52,052 nt of DNA from RECO01 sp050485385 (GCA_050485385.1 JBJHBG010000016.1:1-52052); one strand, 5' to 3'. Shown: positions 23,566 through 33,057, counted from the first letter of the stretch. Numbers and translations: made by a program. Notes: generated from the letters alone by a model not told the origin.

Positions 23566-25980
23566 TCAAGCCGCCTTGGCGGACCTCGGCAGGTCGAAGA
23601 CGTGGCTTTGGCCGACCGGGATCTCCCGCGCGACGTCGCCCACCTGAACCTTGACGGCGTGGCCGCGGCCGTGGGTCAGCACGGTGACGCGCAGCCGTCC
23701 GTCCTGCAGATGCACCTCCAAGGGCGTCTCGCGAAACACCAGCGGCATGGCGAGCCCGTTCAGCCGCCCGGTCAGCTTGGGCGCGAAGATCAGGGTATCG
23801 CCGCGGATCTCGCTGCCGAGATAGGCGCGCTGCACGAGGTCGAGGGTGCCGGCCATCACGCCCATATGGATCCCCTCGCGGGTGGTGCCGCCCTGGATGT
23901 CGCCGACGTCGCTCTCGAGCGCGGCGAGAAAACGTTCCCACGACGCCTCGGGGTCGAGATCCGCCTCGACCGCCGCGTGCACGATCAGGCTCAGGGTCGA
24001 GCCGTGCGAGGTCCGCCGTTCGTAATAGTCGACGTTGCGGCGGACCAGGTCGTCGTCCCACGCGTAGCCCAGCCGGTCGAACAGCCGGCGGAGGCGCGCT
24101 TCCGGAAACAGGAAGAACAGCATCAGCGTGTCGGCCTGCTTGGCCAGCTTGTAGTGGTCGGGGCTGTCGCCTTCGGCCTTGAGGATGCGGTCGAGCCGCT
24201 GGATGTTGCCGTGGCGCGCGCGGTAGGCGTCCCAGTCCAACTCGTCGAGGTCCGCATAGCCCTCGAACTGGCTGATGATGCCGTCGCCGTGAAACGGCAC
24301 GAACATCTTGCGGCTGATCGCCTCGAAGCGGGCGATGTCGGCGTCGGTCAGCCCGATCTTGCCGGCGAGCGCGTCGCGGCGCTGCTTGGGCAGCAACTCC
24401 AGGAGCCGCAACACGGTTTCACAGATCCAGGCCACCATCACGTTGGTGTAGGCGTTGTTGCGCAGGCCCGGCTCGGCCCGGCCCGGCTCCGCTTCGTGGA
24501 ACTCGTCCGGCCCCATGACGCCGTGGATTTCGTAGCGCCCGCGCGCCGCGTCGAAATGCGCGATGCTCGACCAGAACAGGGCGATCTCCAGCATCATCTC
24601 GGCGCCACCGTCCCAGATGACGTCGACGTCGCCGGTCGTCCGATAATACTCCCAGACGTTGTAGAAGATGGCGGCGTTGACGTGGCGCTGGTTGTGGCTG
24701 AGGTCCGGGTCCCACCGACCGGACTTGGGGTTGAGGTGGACGACCTGGGTCTCCTCCGTCCCGTCGCTACCGCTTTGCCAGGGAAACATCGCGCCGCTGT
24801 AGCCCTTGGCACGGGCCGCGTGGCGGGCCTCGTCGAGCCGGCGATAACGGTACATCAGGAGTTCGCGGGTGATCTCCGGCAGGCGGTGGTTGAGAAAGGG
24901 ATAGATGTAGAGCTCGTCCCAGAAGACGTGGCCGCGATAGGCCTCGCCGTTGAGCCCGCGCGCCGGCACCCCGGCGTCGAGATCCGCGGTGTGCGGCGAG
25001 CAGACCTGGAGGACGTGGGCGATGTGGAAGCGCAGGAGCTGCTGCACCCGCTCGTTACCGGGGACCCGCACGTCCGCGGTCGACCAGAGCTGGTCCCAGC
25101 TGCGTTCGTGGCGGGCGAGCGCCGGGCCGAACTCGCTGTAGCGGGCGACGGCGCGCATGGCGTTGATCAAGGGCTCGCTGATCGCCGAATCGCGCGACGT
25201 GTAGAAGGTGGCGAGCTTCTCGATCCGCACCGGTGCGCCGCGTTCCACCTCGAAGCCGAGGGTCTGGTGCACGTAGCCTTCCAACTCCTGGTTGGTGCGG
25301 TCGACGGCGATCACCTCGTTGCCGCCGTAGACCCGCGTCCGCGCCGCCTCGGCGACGTAGAGGCGCGACTGCCGGGTGCGCACCAGTAATGCCGTGCAGT
25401 CGGGGCCGAAGGTGCGGGTAGTGACGCTGTTGAGGTGTCGCCCCTCCAACTCGCGGTAACGCGGCACGCCCCAATTCTGGAGCCGGCCGTCCAGGGCGGA
25501 CAGCACCTCGACGCGCCCCGACCAGTTCAGGGCGACGAGCGTCCACTCCAAGGCCCCGAGGTGCTTGTCGGCCATGCTGACGAAGCGGCGGCTCTTCAGG
25601 CTCGTCTCGCGGCCGGCGCGGTCGCGGAAGCGGAGCGCTCGGGTGACCACCGCGTGCCGGATGTCGAGTTCGTGGCGGTAGTCGAGCAGTTCGACGTCGT
25701 CGAGGCCGATCGGCGGCTCGTTCTCGATCCGGAGCTTGAGGACCAGCCAGTTGGGCATGTTGACGAAGTCCTCGTTGACCACCGGCCGCCCGGCCATGAT
25801 CGTGGTCGCCCGGTTGAAGCCGCCGTGCACGTAGGTGCCGTGGTAGTGCACGTCGCTCGTGTCGACCCACTCGGCTGCCCCACGCGTGCAGAAATAGCCG
25901 TTGCCTGTCGACAGGAGCGCTTCCCGCAGGCCCTCCTCCTCCGGATCGAAACGATCGTAGCCCAGCGTCCAGGTCGACAT
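23566..25980 (-). CDS. Glycoside hydrolase family 65 protein (trehalose/kojibiose phosphorylase-like)
   Basis: 804 aa, a normal length. The N-terminal beta-sandwich starts MSTWTLGYDRFDPEEEGLRE and STGNGYFCTRGA. The (alpha/alpha)6 barrel contains AYRGHVFWDELYIYPF and GVMGPDEFHE, whose Glu is the family's general acid. The motif near 555-590 KQADTLMLFFLFPEARL precedes the phosphate/C-terminal region. GH65 members cleave alpha-glucosides of the trehalose, maltose or kojibiose type, mostly by phosphorolysis to beta-glucose 1-phosphate. Next to otsB and a beta-phosphoglucomutase-like gene, which would convert that product, so trehalose or a related disaccharide is a likely substrate. Exact specificity cannot be read. 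Confidence 0.9.
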   Translation of the reverse strand: MSTWTLGYDRFDPEEEGLREALLSTGNGYFCTRGAAEWVDTSDVHYHGTYVHGGFNRATTIMAGRPVVNEDFVNMPNWLVLKLRIENEPPIGLDDVELLDYRHELDIRHAVVTRALRFRDRAGRETSLKSRRFVSMADKHLGALEWTLVALNWSGRVEVLSALDGRLQNWGVPRYRELEGRHLNSVTTRTFGPDCTALLVRTRQSRLYVAEAARTRVYGGNEVIAVDRTNQELEGYVHQTLGFEVERGAPVRIEKLATFYTSRDSAISEPLINAMRAVARYSEFGPALARHERSWDQLWSTADVRVPGNERVQQLLRFHIAHVLQVCSPHTADLDAGVPARGLNGEAYRGHVFWDELYIYPFLNHRLPEITRELLMYRYRRLDEARHAARAKGYSGAMFPWQSGSDGTEETQVVHLNPKSGRWDPDLSHNQRHVNAAIFYNVWEYYRTTGDVDVIWDGGAEMMLEIALFWSSIAHFDAARGRYEIHGVMGPDEFHEAEPGRAEPGLRNNAYTNVMVAWICETVLRLLELLPKQRRDALAGKIGLTDADIARFEAISRKMFVPFHGDGIISQFEGYADLDELDWDAYRARHGNIQRLDRILKAEGDSPDHYKLAKQADTLMLFFLFPEARLRRLFDRLGYAWDDDLVRRNVDYYERRTSHGSTLSLIVHAAVEADLDPEASWERFLAALESDVGDIQGGTTREGIHMGVMAGTLDLVQRAYLGSEIRGDTLIFAPKLTGRLNGLAMPLVFRETPLEVHLQDGRLRVTVLTHGRGHAVKVQVGDVAREIPVGQSHVFDLPRSAKAA

Positions 25981-26013
25981 GCTCTTGCCTTCTCCCTCGC
26001 TCCTCGCATCGGC

Positions 26014-26829
26014 CTAGCGGGCCAACTGATCCAGAAACGTCGCAACCTCGTCGACGTTGCCGAGCACGAAGTCGGCAGCCGTCGTCCGCTCTCCTACCTC
26101 CGGGTCGTCGGCGCGGCCGACGAACACGCCGATGCCCTTGCCCTCCAGCGCCCGGAACGCGTCCTCGTCGGTCACGTCGTCACCGACGAAGACCGGCATC
26201 ACGTCGTCGCGGTCGAGATCTAGGACGTGCAGCAGATGGAGCACCGCCTTGCCCTTGTGCCAGTCGATCTTGGGCTGGATCTCGAACACCATCTTGCCCG
26301 GCGTCACCTTCAGCCGGTCGGGATGGGCTGCCAGCAGTTCGTCGACCACCGCCTTGATCTTGGCTCGGTCGCGTTCCCCGACGAGGCGGTAGTGCGCGGC
26401 GACGGACACTTTCTTGGGCTCCACCAGCGCACCCTCGATCGGGTCCATCACCTCGTGCAGCCGCGCCTTCACCTCGGCCAGAAGGTCGGCGAAGCCGTCG
26501 GCCATGGCGTCGTGCTCGATGGTCCCGGCCTCCGGGCTCCAGATGTCGAAGCCGTGGCTGCCGGCGACGACGAGGTTGTCGAGCCCCATCAGTTCCTGCA
26601 CCACCTTGCGGTCGCGGCCGCTGACCACGCAGACCGGACAGCGCTCCGCCAAGCTGCGCACCGCGTCGCGCGTCGCCTCGGCGATGACCGCGTCCTCCGG
26701 CCGGCCGACGATCGGGGTGAGCGTGCCGTCGTAGTCGAGGAAGACGGCCGGACGCTTGCCGGCCAGTCGGTCCTCGAAGGCTTCGGCTTGGGTCAGTGCG
26801 TGCGGCAGGTCGCCGATCTGTCGAGACAT
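26014..26829 (-). CDS. otsB: Trehalose-6-phosphate phosphatase OtsB
   Basis: 271 aa from ATG 26829, with GGGAGGA upstream. HAD motifs: I VFLDYDGTLTPIVGRPEDA; II VVSGRDRKVVQEL; cap KKVSVAAHYRLVGERD; and III/IV VFVGDDVTDEDAFRAL. These are the OtsB signatures. The enzyme dephosphorylates trehalose 6-phosphate to trehalose. No otsA is visible in the window. Sits between GH65 and a beta-PGM-like gene on the same strand, so the three probably form a disaccharide operon. Confidence 0.93.
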   Translation of the reverse strand: MSRQIGDLPHALTQAEAFEDRLAGKRPAVFLDYDGTLTPIVGRPEDAVIAEATRDAVRSLAERCPVCVVSGRDRKVVQELMGLDNLVVAGSHGFDIWSPEAGTIEHDAMADGFADLLAEVKARLHEVMDPIEGALVEPKKVSVAAHYRLVGERDRAKIKAVVDELLAAHPDRLKVTPGKMVFEIQPKIDWHKGKAVLHLLHVLDLDRDDVMPVFVGDDVTDEDAFRALEGKGIGVFVGRADDPEVGERTTAADFVLGNVDEVATFLDQLAR

Positions 26830-26864
26830 GGGGTCCTCCCTCAACGGGTGTTTCGTGCCGCCGA

Positions 26865-27614
26865 TCAGCGGAGCCGGAGGTCGCCGAGATCGGTGACCAC
26901 GATGTCGGCGCCGCCGGCGCGCAAGGCGGCCGGATCGTCGCTGCGGGCGACACCGACGACGAGCCCGAAGCCGCCGGCGCGGCCGGCCTCCACGCCCGAG
27001 ATCGCGTCCTCGACGACGACGGCGCGCTCCGGCGCCGTGCCGAGCATCCCGGCGGCGACGGTGTAGGTTTCGGGATCGGGCTTGCCCTTCAAGCGGCGCG
27101 CGGCCGCAAGCTTGCCGTCCACCTGGGCCTCGAACAGCCGCTCCAAGCCCGCCACCTCCAGCACCGTGTCGCAGTTCTTGCTGGAGGTGACCACGGCGAC
27201 GCGCTTGTCCAGTTCCTTGAGCCGGCGGATCAGCTCGAGCGAGGTCGCGAAGACGGCAACACCGTCGTCCCGCAGCAGGTCGTTGAAGAGCACGTTCTTG
27301 CGGTTACCGAGGCCGCACACGCTCGCTTCGTCCGGCGGGCTCGTGGGCGTGCCTCGGGGCAGGTCGATGCCGCGCGCGGCGAGGAAGCTGGCCACACCCT
27401 CGTAGCGCGGCTTGCCGTCGACGTGACGCACGTAGTCGACCTCGATCGAGAAGGGCTCGAACGGCCGGCCGGTGCGCGCCGCGTGCGCTTCGAGAAACGA
27501 ATCGAAGGTGCGCTTCCAGGCGGTGGCATGCACGCTGGCGGTATCGGTCACGACGCCGTCGAGGTCGAACAGCCAAGCGTCGTAGGCGTCGGTGTCGATC
27601 GCGGTGCTGGTCAT
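26865..27614 (-). CDS. Beta-phosphoglucomutase-family HAD hydrolase
   Basis: 249 aa from ATG 27614, with GAGGGAGG upstream. Motif I AWLFDLDGVVTDTASVHATA, motif II VAVVTSSKN and motif IV VVVEDAISGVEAGRAGGFG are intact, with a helical cap typical of beta-PGM. The family interconverts beta-glucose 1-phosphate and glucose 6-phosphate. Position upstream of otsB and GH65 suggests it handles the phosphorolysis product. A general sugar phosphatase is the alternative. Confidence 0.85.
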   Translation of the reverse strand: MTSTAIDTDAYDAWLFDLDGVVTDTASVHATAWKRTFDSFLEAHAARTGRPFEPFSIEVDYVRHVDGKPRYEGVASFLAARGIDLPRGTPTSPPDEASVCGLGNRKNVLFNDLLRDDGVAVFATSLELIRRLKELDKRVAVVTSSKNCDTVLEVAGLERLFEAQVDGKLAAARRLKGKPDPETYTVAAGMLGTAPERAVVVEDAISGVEAGRAGGFGLVVGVARSDDPAALRAGGADIVVTDLGDLRLR

Positions 27615-27826
27615 CGCTCGTCCCTCCCTCGGGGGATGGTGCGAGAACGCCGATGGCGGCCCGGTCGTTCCAGGGTCGACGGCCGAGCCGCTCACCGGAA
27701 GCCCCCAAAAAGGGTCGTTGCCGGCGGCGTGCGCGAACCGCCGTCACCTGCGCCACATGGCCACTTGCGTCCGTCGTCGGCATCGGCACGTTGCGCCGCT
27801 CGACGTGCAGCAGGAAGGGGTGCCCG

Positions 27827-28912
27827 ATGGCGGAACGGTTCGGGGTGATGGTGTGCGGCCACGGCTCCCGCTCGAAGGCGGCGGTGGACGAGTTCGCCGT
27901 GGTGGCCGAGCGGCTGCGCGCGCACTTTCCCGACTGGCCGGTCGAGTACGGCTATCTGGAGTTCGCCAACCCGGTCATCCGCGACGGGCTGGATGCCTTG
28001 CGCGGCCAGGGCGTCGACCGCATCCTCGCGGTGCCCGGCATGTTGTTCGCCGCCGCCCACGCCAAGAACGACATCCCGTCGGTGCTCAACACCTATCAGA
28101 AGACGCACGGCATCCGCGTCGACTACGGCCGTGAGCTGGCGGTGGACCTCAAGATGATCCGCGCCGCCGGCGCGCGCATCCAAGAAGCCGTCGATCGGGC
28201 CAACGCCGAACTCGGCGCCGTGCCGAACCACGAGTTCTGCCTCGTCGTGATCGGCCGCGGCGCCTCCGATCCCGACGCCAATTCCAACGTATCGAAGATC
28301 GCCCGCATGCTGTGGGAGGGCATGGGCTTCGGCTGGTGCGAGGTGGGCTATTCGGGCGTCACCTTCCCGCTGGTCGAACCGTGCCTGGAGCATGTCGCCC
28401 GGCTCGGCTATCGGCGAGTGGTCGTGTTCCCCTACTTCCTGTTCACCGGCATCCTGGTCGACCGCATCTACGGGTTCACCGACCGCGTCGCCGCCGCCCA
28501 CCCGGACATCCAGTTCGTCAAGGCGGGCTATCTCAACGACCACCCGCTCGTGGTCGAGACCTTCGCCGACCGGGTGCGCGAGATCCTCGAGGGTTCGAAC
28601 CTGATGAACTGCGCCATGTGCAAGTACCGCGCGCAGGTGCTGGGCTTCGAGCACGAGGTGGGCACACCGCAGGAGAGCCACCACCACCACGTCGAGGGCA
28701 AGGGTGCGTCGGCCCCCGGCTCCAGCGTCGCGGACTGCACTTTGTGCGACACCTTCTGCACCGGCGCCTGCCGCGTGGTCGACCACGGTCACGGCCACGG
28801 GCACCATCACCACGGGCCGGACACGGACCACCACCACCATCCGGTCTATCCCCACGCCGACCACCCGCTCGGGCCGAGCAGCGTGCTCCGCGACCGGTCG
28901 AAATCGAGGTAG
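27827..28912 (+). CDS. cbiX: Sirohydrochlorin cobaltochelatase CbiX, long form with metal-binding tail
   Basis: 361 aa from ATG 27827, with GGAAGGGG upstream. Two CbiX repeats: FGVMVCGHGSRSKAAVDEF and FCLVVIGRGASDPDANSN. The motif LMNCAMCKYR is the MxCxxC motif that binds an Fe-S cluster in the Bacillus megaterium type of CbiX. The tail is Cys- and His-rich (SHHHHVEG, HGHGHGHHHHG, DTDHHHHP). The enzyme inserts Co2+ into sirohydrochlorin early in anaerobic-type cobalamin synthesis. It stands alone here, without other cob genes. I looked for a cobalamin riboswitch upstream and saw none. Confidence 0.88.
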   Translation: MAERFGVMVCGHGSRSKAAVDEFAVVAERLRAHFPDWPVEYGYLEFANPVIRDGLDALRGQGVDRILAVPGMLFAAAHAKNDIPSVLNTYQKTHGIRVDYGRELAVDLKMIRAAGARIQEAVDRANAELGAVPNHEFCLVVIGRGASDPDANSNVSKIARMLWEGMGFGWCEVGYSGVTFPLVEPCLEHVARLGYRRVVVFPYFLFTGILVDRIYGFTDRVAAAHPDIQFVKAGYLNDHPLVVETFADRVREILEGSNLMNCAMCKYRAQVLGFEHEVGTPQESHHHHVEGKGASAPGSSVADCTLCDTFCTGACRVVDHGHGHGHHHHGPDTDHHHHPVYPHADHPLGPSSVLRDRSKSR

Positions 28913-28934
28913 CAACGAGGAAAGCAAGAGGGTC

Positions 28935-28963
28935 GCAAGCAGCGGAAAGCCCTCGCCGCTTGC
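28935..28963. terminator. Hairpin between convergent cbiX and cupin genes
   Basis: GCAAGCAGCG (28935-28944) pairs with CGCCGCTTGC (28954-28963) with one A-C mismatch and a 9-nt loop. It lies in the 53-bp gap between two convergent genes, so it may end both transcripts. No strong T-run follows. Confidence 0.42.
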
Positions 28964-28965
28964 CC

Positions 28966-29337
28966 TCAGCCCTGGCTGGCGAAGCCCTTGCCGGCGGCGG
29001 TGTAGGCGCCGCGGGGCGGGGCGAAGACGTCGAGGATGCGGGCGCCCGACGGCCCGGCGATGAAGTTGTGCGGGGTGCCGCCCGGGATCATGCAGACGTC
29101 GCCTTCGGCCACGTCGTGGTCCTCGCCGCCGACCACCAGCACACCGCCGCCCTCCAGCACCACCGCCCACTGCTCCTCGTCGTGCCAGTGTTCCTCGCCG
29201 GCGGCGTTGGGCGAACAGGTGAGGACCGACATCATCGCCTGCTTGCCCCAGAAGAGCTGGGTCTCGATCCCCGGCGCCAACTCGCGCACGAGTCCGCCCT
29301 CGGGGTTGGCGACGTTGAATCGGATGCTGTCGGTCAT
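28966..29337 (-). CDS. Small cupin-domain protein
   Basis: 123 aa from ATG 29337, with a GGAGGG-type ribosome site. A single double-stranded beta-helix: HWHDEEQWAVVLEGGGVLVV (metal-binding His, His and Glu) and GDVCMIPGGTPHNF (last His). Such stand-alone cupins are metal-dependent dioxygenases, isomerases or sugar-binding proteins. Nothing in the context fixes the substrate. Single gene, convergent with cbiX. Confidence 0.8.
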   Translation of the reverse strand: MTDSIRFNVANPEGGLVRELAPGIETQLFWGKQAMMSVLTCSPNAAGEEHWHDEEQWAVVLEGGGVLVVGGEDHDVAEGDVCMIPGGTPHNFIAGPSGARILDVFAPPRGAYTAAGKGFASQG

Positions 29338-29398
29338 GGTGAGCCCTCCCTTCCACTCGCCAGGCACGCTAACGCAAGCGAGGGCGCTGTCCAGCCAA

Positions 29399-30463
29399 TC
29401 AGGGGCGGAGATACCAACCCAAGGTAGCGGCAACGAGGGCACGCGCGAGGAACGGCGCCTCGTCGGCGGCAAGGTCCGCCGGTCGCTCCAGACCGTAGAG
29501 GAAGCTCGTCCAAGGTTCGTGCAAACCGTCGACCCGCACCGCCTGCGACAGCACCTCGAGCACGCCCAGCCGCTGGAACGGCGGCAGGTCCGACCAGATC
29601 CGGTCGAAATCGGCGATGCGCACGACCTCGGTGCAGAGCACGGGCGCCAACAGAGCGAGGTCCGGCTCGGCGCCGGCCCGGCAGGCGCCGTCACGGATCT
29701 CGGCGAGGTCGCGGTCGGCCTCGGCCTCGCGCTCGGCGAGATAGGCGAGGAGCGGCGCGAGATCGCCCGCCAGTTCCTCCGGCAGGACCGCCGGAGCGAC
29801 CGCCTGCCACGGGGCCAGCGAAGCGACGCCTCGAAGCTGGCTCCAGAGATCGACGGCGGTGAACACCGCGACCGACCACGACCAGTCGGCGGCGCCATCC
29901 GTCGCACCGGCGAGATCGTCGCCGGCGGCGACGCGCTCCGCCAGATCGAGGGCGTAGAGCATCGCTACCTGGTCCGGATCGGCCGGGGCGAGCAGGCCCA
30001 ACTCGTCGAGCTTCGCTGCGGCGGCGGCGCGCAGGCACCCCACCTCGGCGCCGTCGTCGCAGGCCCTGAGCCGGCCGAGCGCGGGCACCGCCCTGATGCG
30101 GGCTTCCAGCTCGTCCCTGGCCTGCTCACGTTCGGCCAACGTCTGCGCATCGACCGCGGCCAACGCCTCCAGCTCCTGGCGCAACGCGTCGAGGTTCGCG
30201 ACGCGCGCCGCCGCCTCCGGGTGCAGGAGTTCCACCGCGCGGGCGGCTGCGGCACTGCCGGCGTGCTGCTCCAGGATGCGTCCGAGCAGCGCATCCGCGC
30301 GCTCGACCAGGTCCAGCCGGGCGCGCGTGTCGTCGGTCTCGTCCAGGGCCGCGAGCGCTTGGATCGCCTCGACGAACAGCCGGTTGGCCAAGTCGTCCGC
30401 CCACGCCGGCGTGGCCGCGAGGACGAGGGCCAGGAGGCCCGCGGCGAGCGTGCGATGCGACAT
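29399..30463 (-). CDS. Exported protein of unknown function
   Basis: 354 aa with a clear signal peptide (MSHRTLAAGLLALVLAATP, cleavage probably after AWA). The mature part is helical and acidic, rich in Leu, Ala, Asp and Glu (LEALAAVDAQTLAEREQARD). It has several Cys (RLRACDDGAEVGCLRAAAAA; DGACRAGAEP) that may form periplasmic disulfides. I do not recognise a family. It is likely a periplasmic, possibly TPR-like protein. Divergent from the FAD monooxygenase gene. Confidence 0.7.
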   Translation of the reverse strand: MSHRTLAAGLLALVLAATPAWADDLANRLFVEAIQALAALDETDDTRARLDLVERADALLGRILEQHAGSAAAARAVELLHPEAAARVANLDALRQELEALAAVDAQTLAEREQARDELEARIRAVPALGRLRACDDGAEVGCLRAAAAAKLDELGLLAPADPDQVAMLYALDLAERVAAGDDLAGATDGAADWSWSVAVFTAVDLWSQLRGVASLAPWQAVAPAVLPEELAGDLAPLLAYLAEREAEADRDLAEIRDGACRAGAEPDLALLAPVLCTEVVRIADFDRIWSDLPPFQRLGVLEVLSQAVRVDGLHEPWTSFLYGLERPADLAADEAPFLARALVAATLGWYLRP

Positions 30464-30536
30464 CGGTCCCCTCCAAAGGCAGCAGCCGGCGCCGGGGCGG
30501 CTGGCTCCGACGGCGCGGGTGGCCTACATCAAGAGC

Positions 30537-31709
30537 ATGGATGGGTCCAATGGCGATGTGATCGTGGTCGGTGGCGGGCCGGCGGGGCTGACTGCGGCCC
30601 TGGCGCTGGCCGTGGCGGGCCATGACGTCACGATGGTCGATCCGAACCCTGAGGCACGGCCGCCGGTTGGTCGGACCACCGCCATCATGGCACCGCAGGC
30701 GCTCCTGCTGCACGAACTCGGCGCGTGGCCGGGGCCGGCGGAGCGGGCGGAGCTGGCCGGGCTCAGGATCGTCAACCGCGTCGGCAGCGGCGGTGCCGCC
30801 GACGTGACCTTCCGCGCGGAGGAGTTGGGCGAGCCCTGCTTCGGTTGGAATGTCGCCAACGCGGCCCTGGTCGACGCCCTGGCGCGCGCCGCGCGGGGCC
30901 GCGTTCGCGTGGTCGCGGCCCGGCTGGACGCCATGCGGCGCCGGCAGCGCCATTGGGAACTCGTGCTCGACGACGGCCGCGAACTGCGCGCCGATCTCGT
31001 CGTCGGCGCCGATGGCAAGCGTTCGGCGGTGCGCGGCTGGCTCGGGATCCGCGCACGGACGCACGACTATGGCCAGAAGGTGACTACGGCACTGCTCCAC
31101 CACGACCGGGCGGCCGGCGACGTTTCGGTCGAGGTGCACAAGCCCGGCGGCCCGTTCACCACCGTGCCCGCCGGCCAGCACCGCTCCAGCCTCGTCTGGC
31201 TCGAGACGAGCGAGGTTGCGGACGCGATCGCGGCGCTGGACGATCAGGACTTCGCGCTCGCGGTCGAAGCCGAGAGCGAAGGGCGGCTCGGCGTCGTGAC
31301 GGCGGTCGAGGGTCGCGGGCTGGTCCCGGTGATCGGCCTGCTCGCCGATCGGGTGACGGCGCCGGGCGGGTTGGTGCTCGGCGAGGCGGCGCATGCGGTC
31401 TCGCCGCTCGGCGCCCAGGGCTTCAACCTGACCCTGCGCGACTGTCGGGCCTTGCTCGATCTCGCCCGGACGGCGCCGAACGCCGCCGCGCTGGCGACGG
31501 CCGATACGCTGAAGGCCTACGAACGTCGCCGGCTCGCCGAGACGCGCGCCGTGTTCTGGCTGATCGACGGGTTGAATCGGGCCGTGCTGAACCCCGAGCC
31601 GACGTTGGGCGTGCTGCGCGGCCTCGGCCTTCGGTTGGTCGGCGGACTGGAGCCGCTCCGCCGCCAGGTGATGCAGCGACTCCTGTCGAGCAGCCCGCTC
31701 GCGGTCTGA
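30537..31709 (+). CDS. FAD-dependent monooxygenase, UbiH/VisC-like family
   Basis: 390 aa. N-terminal Rossmann motif VIVVGGGPAGLTAALALAV, the DG motif LVVGADGKRSAVRGWLG and the GD-like motif VLGEAAHAVSPLGAQGFNLT place it in the class A flavoprotein hydroxylases. The last motif, with Ala replacing the usual Gly-Asp pair (GEAAH versus GDAAH), shows one substitution at the ribityl-binding position. UbiH-type enzymes hydroxylate ubiquinone precursors, but the substrate here is not determined. ATG 30537 was chosen at the family N-terminus; GTG 30519 is an alternative. A DCC-family gene follows by 68 bp. Confidence 0.85.
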   Translation: MDGSNGDVIVVGGGPAGLTAALALAVAGHDVTMVDPNPEARPPVGRTTAIMAPQALLLHELGAWPGPAERAELAGLRIVNRVGSGGAADVTFRAEELGEPCFGWNVANAALVDALARAARGRVRVVAARLDAMRRRQRHWELVLDDGRELRADLVVGADGKRSAVRGWLGIRARTHDYGQKVTTALLHHDRAAGDVSVEVHKPGGPFTTVPAGQHRSSLVWLETSEVADAIAALDDQDFALAVEAESEGRLGVVTAVEGRGLVPVIGLLADRVTAPGGLVLGEAAHAVSPLGAQGFNLTLRDCRALLDLARTAPNAAALATADTLKAYERRRLAETRAVFWLIDGLNRAVLNPEPTLGVLRGLGLRLVGGLEPLRRQVMQRLLSSSPLAV

Positions 31710-31777
31710 CTCCCCCTGGCCGCGGCGAACGGCCGGCCTACCTCACGGCTCCCGACTTGGCTTCGAGGGCTTCGCCG

Positions 31778-32164
31778 ATGGACGACCACCGACAGCGCCT
31801 CACCGTCTACTACAACGGCGCCTGCCCGATCTGCGGTGCCGAGGTGCGGCACTATCGCCAGCTCGCCGCTCGCGACGGTGCGGCGCTCGACTGGATCGAC
31901 ATCAGCCGCGACGGCGATGCGCTCCGGCCCTACGGCATCGACGCGGCGGGCGCCGAACGCCGGCTCTACGCCGTCCTCGACGACGGACGCTTGCTCGCCG
32001 GGGTGGACGCCTTCCAGGCGCTCTGGCGGCGGCTGCCGCGCTATCGCTGGCTCGCTCGGCTGGTGGGCATTCCCGGCCTGCGTACGATCGCCACGATCGT
32101 CTACGAGCGTGTTCTGGCACCGCTTTTGGTGAGCCTGAACCGGTGGCGCGCGGCAAGCGGCTGA
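31778..32164 (+). CDS. DCC-family (DUF393) thiol-disulfide-like protein
   Basis: 128 aa. The N-terminal LTVYYNGACPICGAEVRHYR carries the CPIC motif of the DCC family, followed by DWIDISRD and the conserved YAVLDDGRLLAGVDAFQALW. These proteins have a thioredoxin-like fold, and their electron partner is unknown. Same strand as the preceding monooxygenase, so it may be co-transcribed. Confidence 0.88.
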   Translation: MDDHRQRLTVYYNGACPICGAEVRHYRQLAARDGAALDWIDISRDGDALRPYGIDAAGAERRLYAVLDDGRLLAGVDAFQALWRRLPRYRWLARLVGIPGLRTIATIVYERVLAPLLVSLNRWRAASG

Positions 32165-32289
32165 AGCCATCGGCGCGCCACGCCACCTCCGGTTGCAGTG
32201 GCGGCAGGCCGCGCCGCGCAAACGCTCGCTTGACCGCCGCTGTCGCTTGTCCAAGCATCGGCGACGATCCTTCTGCTGGGAGAGCATCG

Positions 32290-33057
32290 TTGCGCAAGAC
32301 CTTGATCGCGGCCATTGCCGCGCTGGCCATGGGTGGCGTCGGCGCCGCCAAGGCCGAAACCCTTCGCATCGGCGTCGAAGGCGCCTATCCGCCCTTCTCC
32401 AGCATCACGCCTGCGGGCGAGCTGGAAGGCTTCGACATCGACATCGCCGAGGCACTCTGCGAGGAGATGGGCGTCGAGTGCGTTCTGGTGGACCAGGACT
32501 GGGACGGCATCATCCCGGCGCTGCTGGCTCGTCGCTACGACGCCATCGTCGCGTCCATGTCGATCACCGAAGAGCGCAAGCAGGTCGTCGACTTCACGAA
32601 CAAGTACTACCACACGCCGGCCGCCTTCGCGGCGCGCGAGGGCAGCGAGTTCGACTTCGACGGCGACCTGGACGGCGTGCGCATCGGCGTGCAGCGGGCG
32701 ACCACCCACGACACCTACGTCACCGACAACTACCCGCGCGCACAGATCGTCCGCTACGGCACGCAGGAGGAGGCCAATCTCGACCTCGTCGCCGGGCGGA
32801 TCGACATGATGCTGGCCGACAGCATCGCGCTCGACGAGGGCTTTTTGAAGACCGATGCGGGTCGGGGTTTCGAGTTCGTGGGTCCGCGCCCCACCGACCC
32901 GCGCTGGTTCGGCGAAGGTGCCGGGATCGCGGTCCGCAAGGGTGAGGACGAGTTGCGCGAGCGGTTGAACGCCGCCATCGCCGGCATCCGCGAGAGCGGG
33001 GTCTACGACGAGATCCAGTCCCGCTACTTCGACTTCGACATCTACGGCGAGGACTGA
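32290..33057 (+). CDS. Periplasmic amino-acid-binding protein of an ABC transporter
   Basis: 255 aa from TTG 32290, chosen because it begins a good signal peptide (LRKTLIAAIAALAMGGVGAA, cleavage at AKA) with GGGAGAG upstream. The mature protein has the SBP family 3 signature GFDIDIAEALCEEMGVECV and DWDGIIPALLARRYDAIVAS. Pro/acidic ligand-pocket features fit the basic-amino-acid (HisJ/ArgT) subgroup. Two permease genes follow directly. The ATPase is not adjacent; the best candidate is at 43628-44398. Confidence 0.92.
   Translation: MRKTLIAAIAALAMGGVGAAKAETLRIGVEGAYPPFSSITPAGELEGFDIDIAEALCEEMGVECVLVDQDWDGIIPALLARRYDAIVASMSITEERKQVVDFTNKYYHTPAAFAAREGSEFDFDGDLDGVRIGVQRATTHDTYVTDNYPRAQIVRYGTQEEANLDLVAGRIDMMLADSIALDEGFLKTDAGRGFEFVGPRPTDPRWFGEGAGIAVRKGEDELRERLNAAIAGIRESGVYDEIQSRYFDFDIYGED

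Noticed and set aside
23293..25389. Long plus-strand open frame opposite the GH65 gene
   Set aside because: Shadow of a GC-rich gene; the minus strand has GH65 motifs throughout.
27615..27826. Cobalamin riboswitch before cbiX
   Set aside because: No recognisable B12-box (GCCACTG) context or conserved riboswitch core was found.
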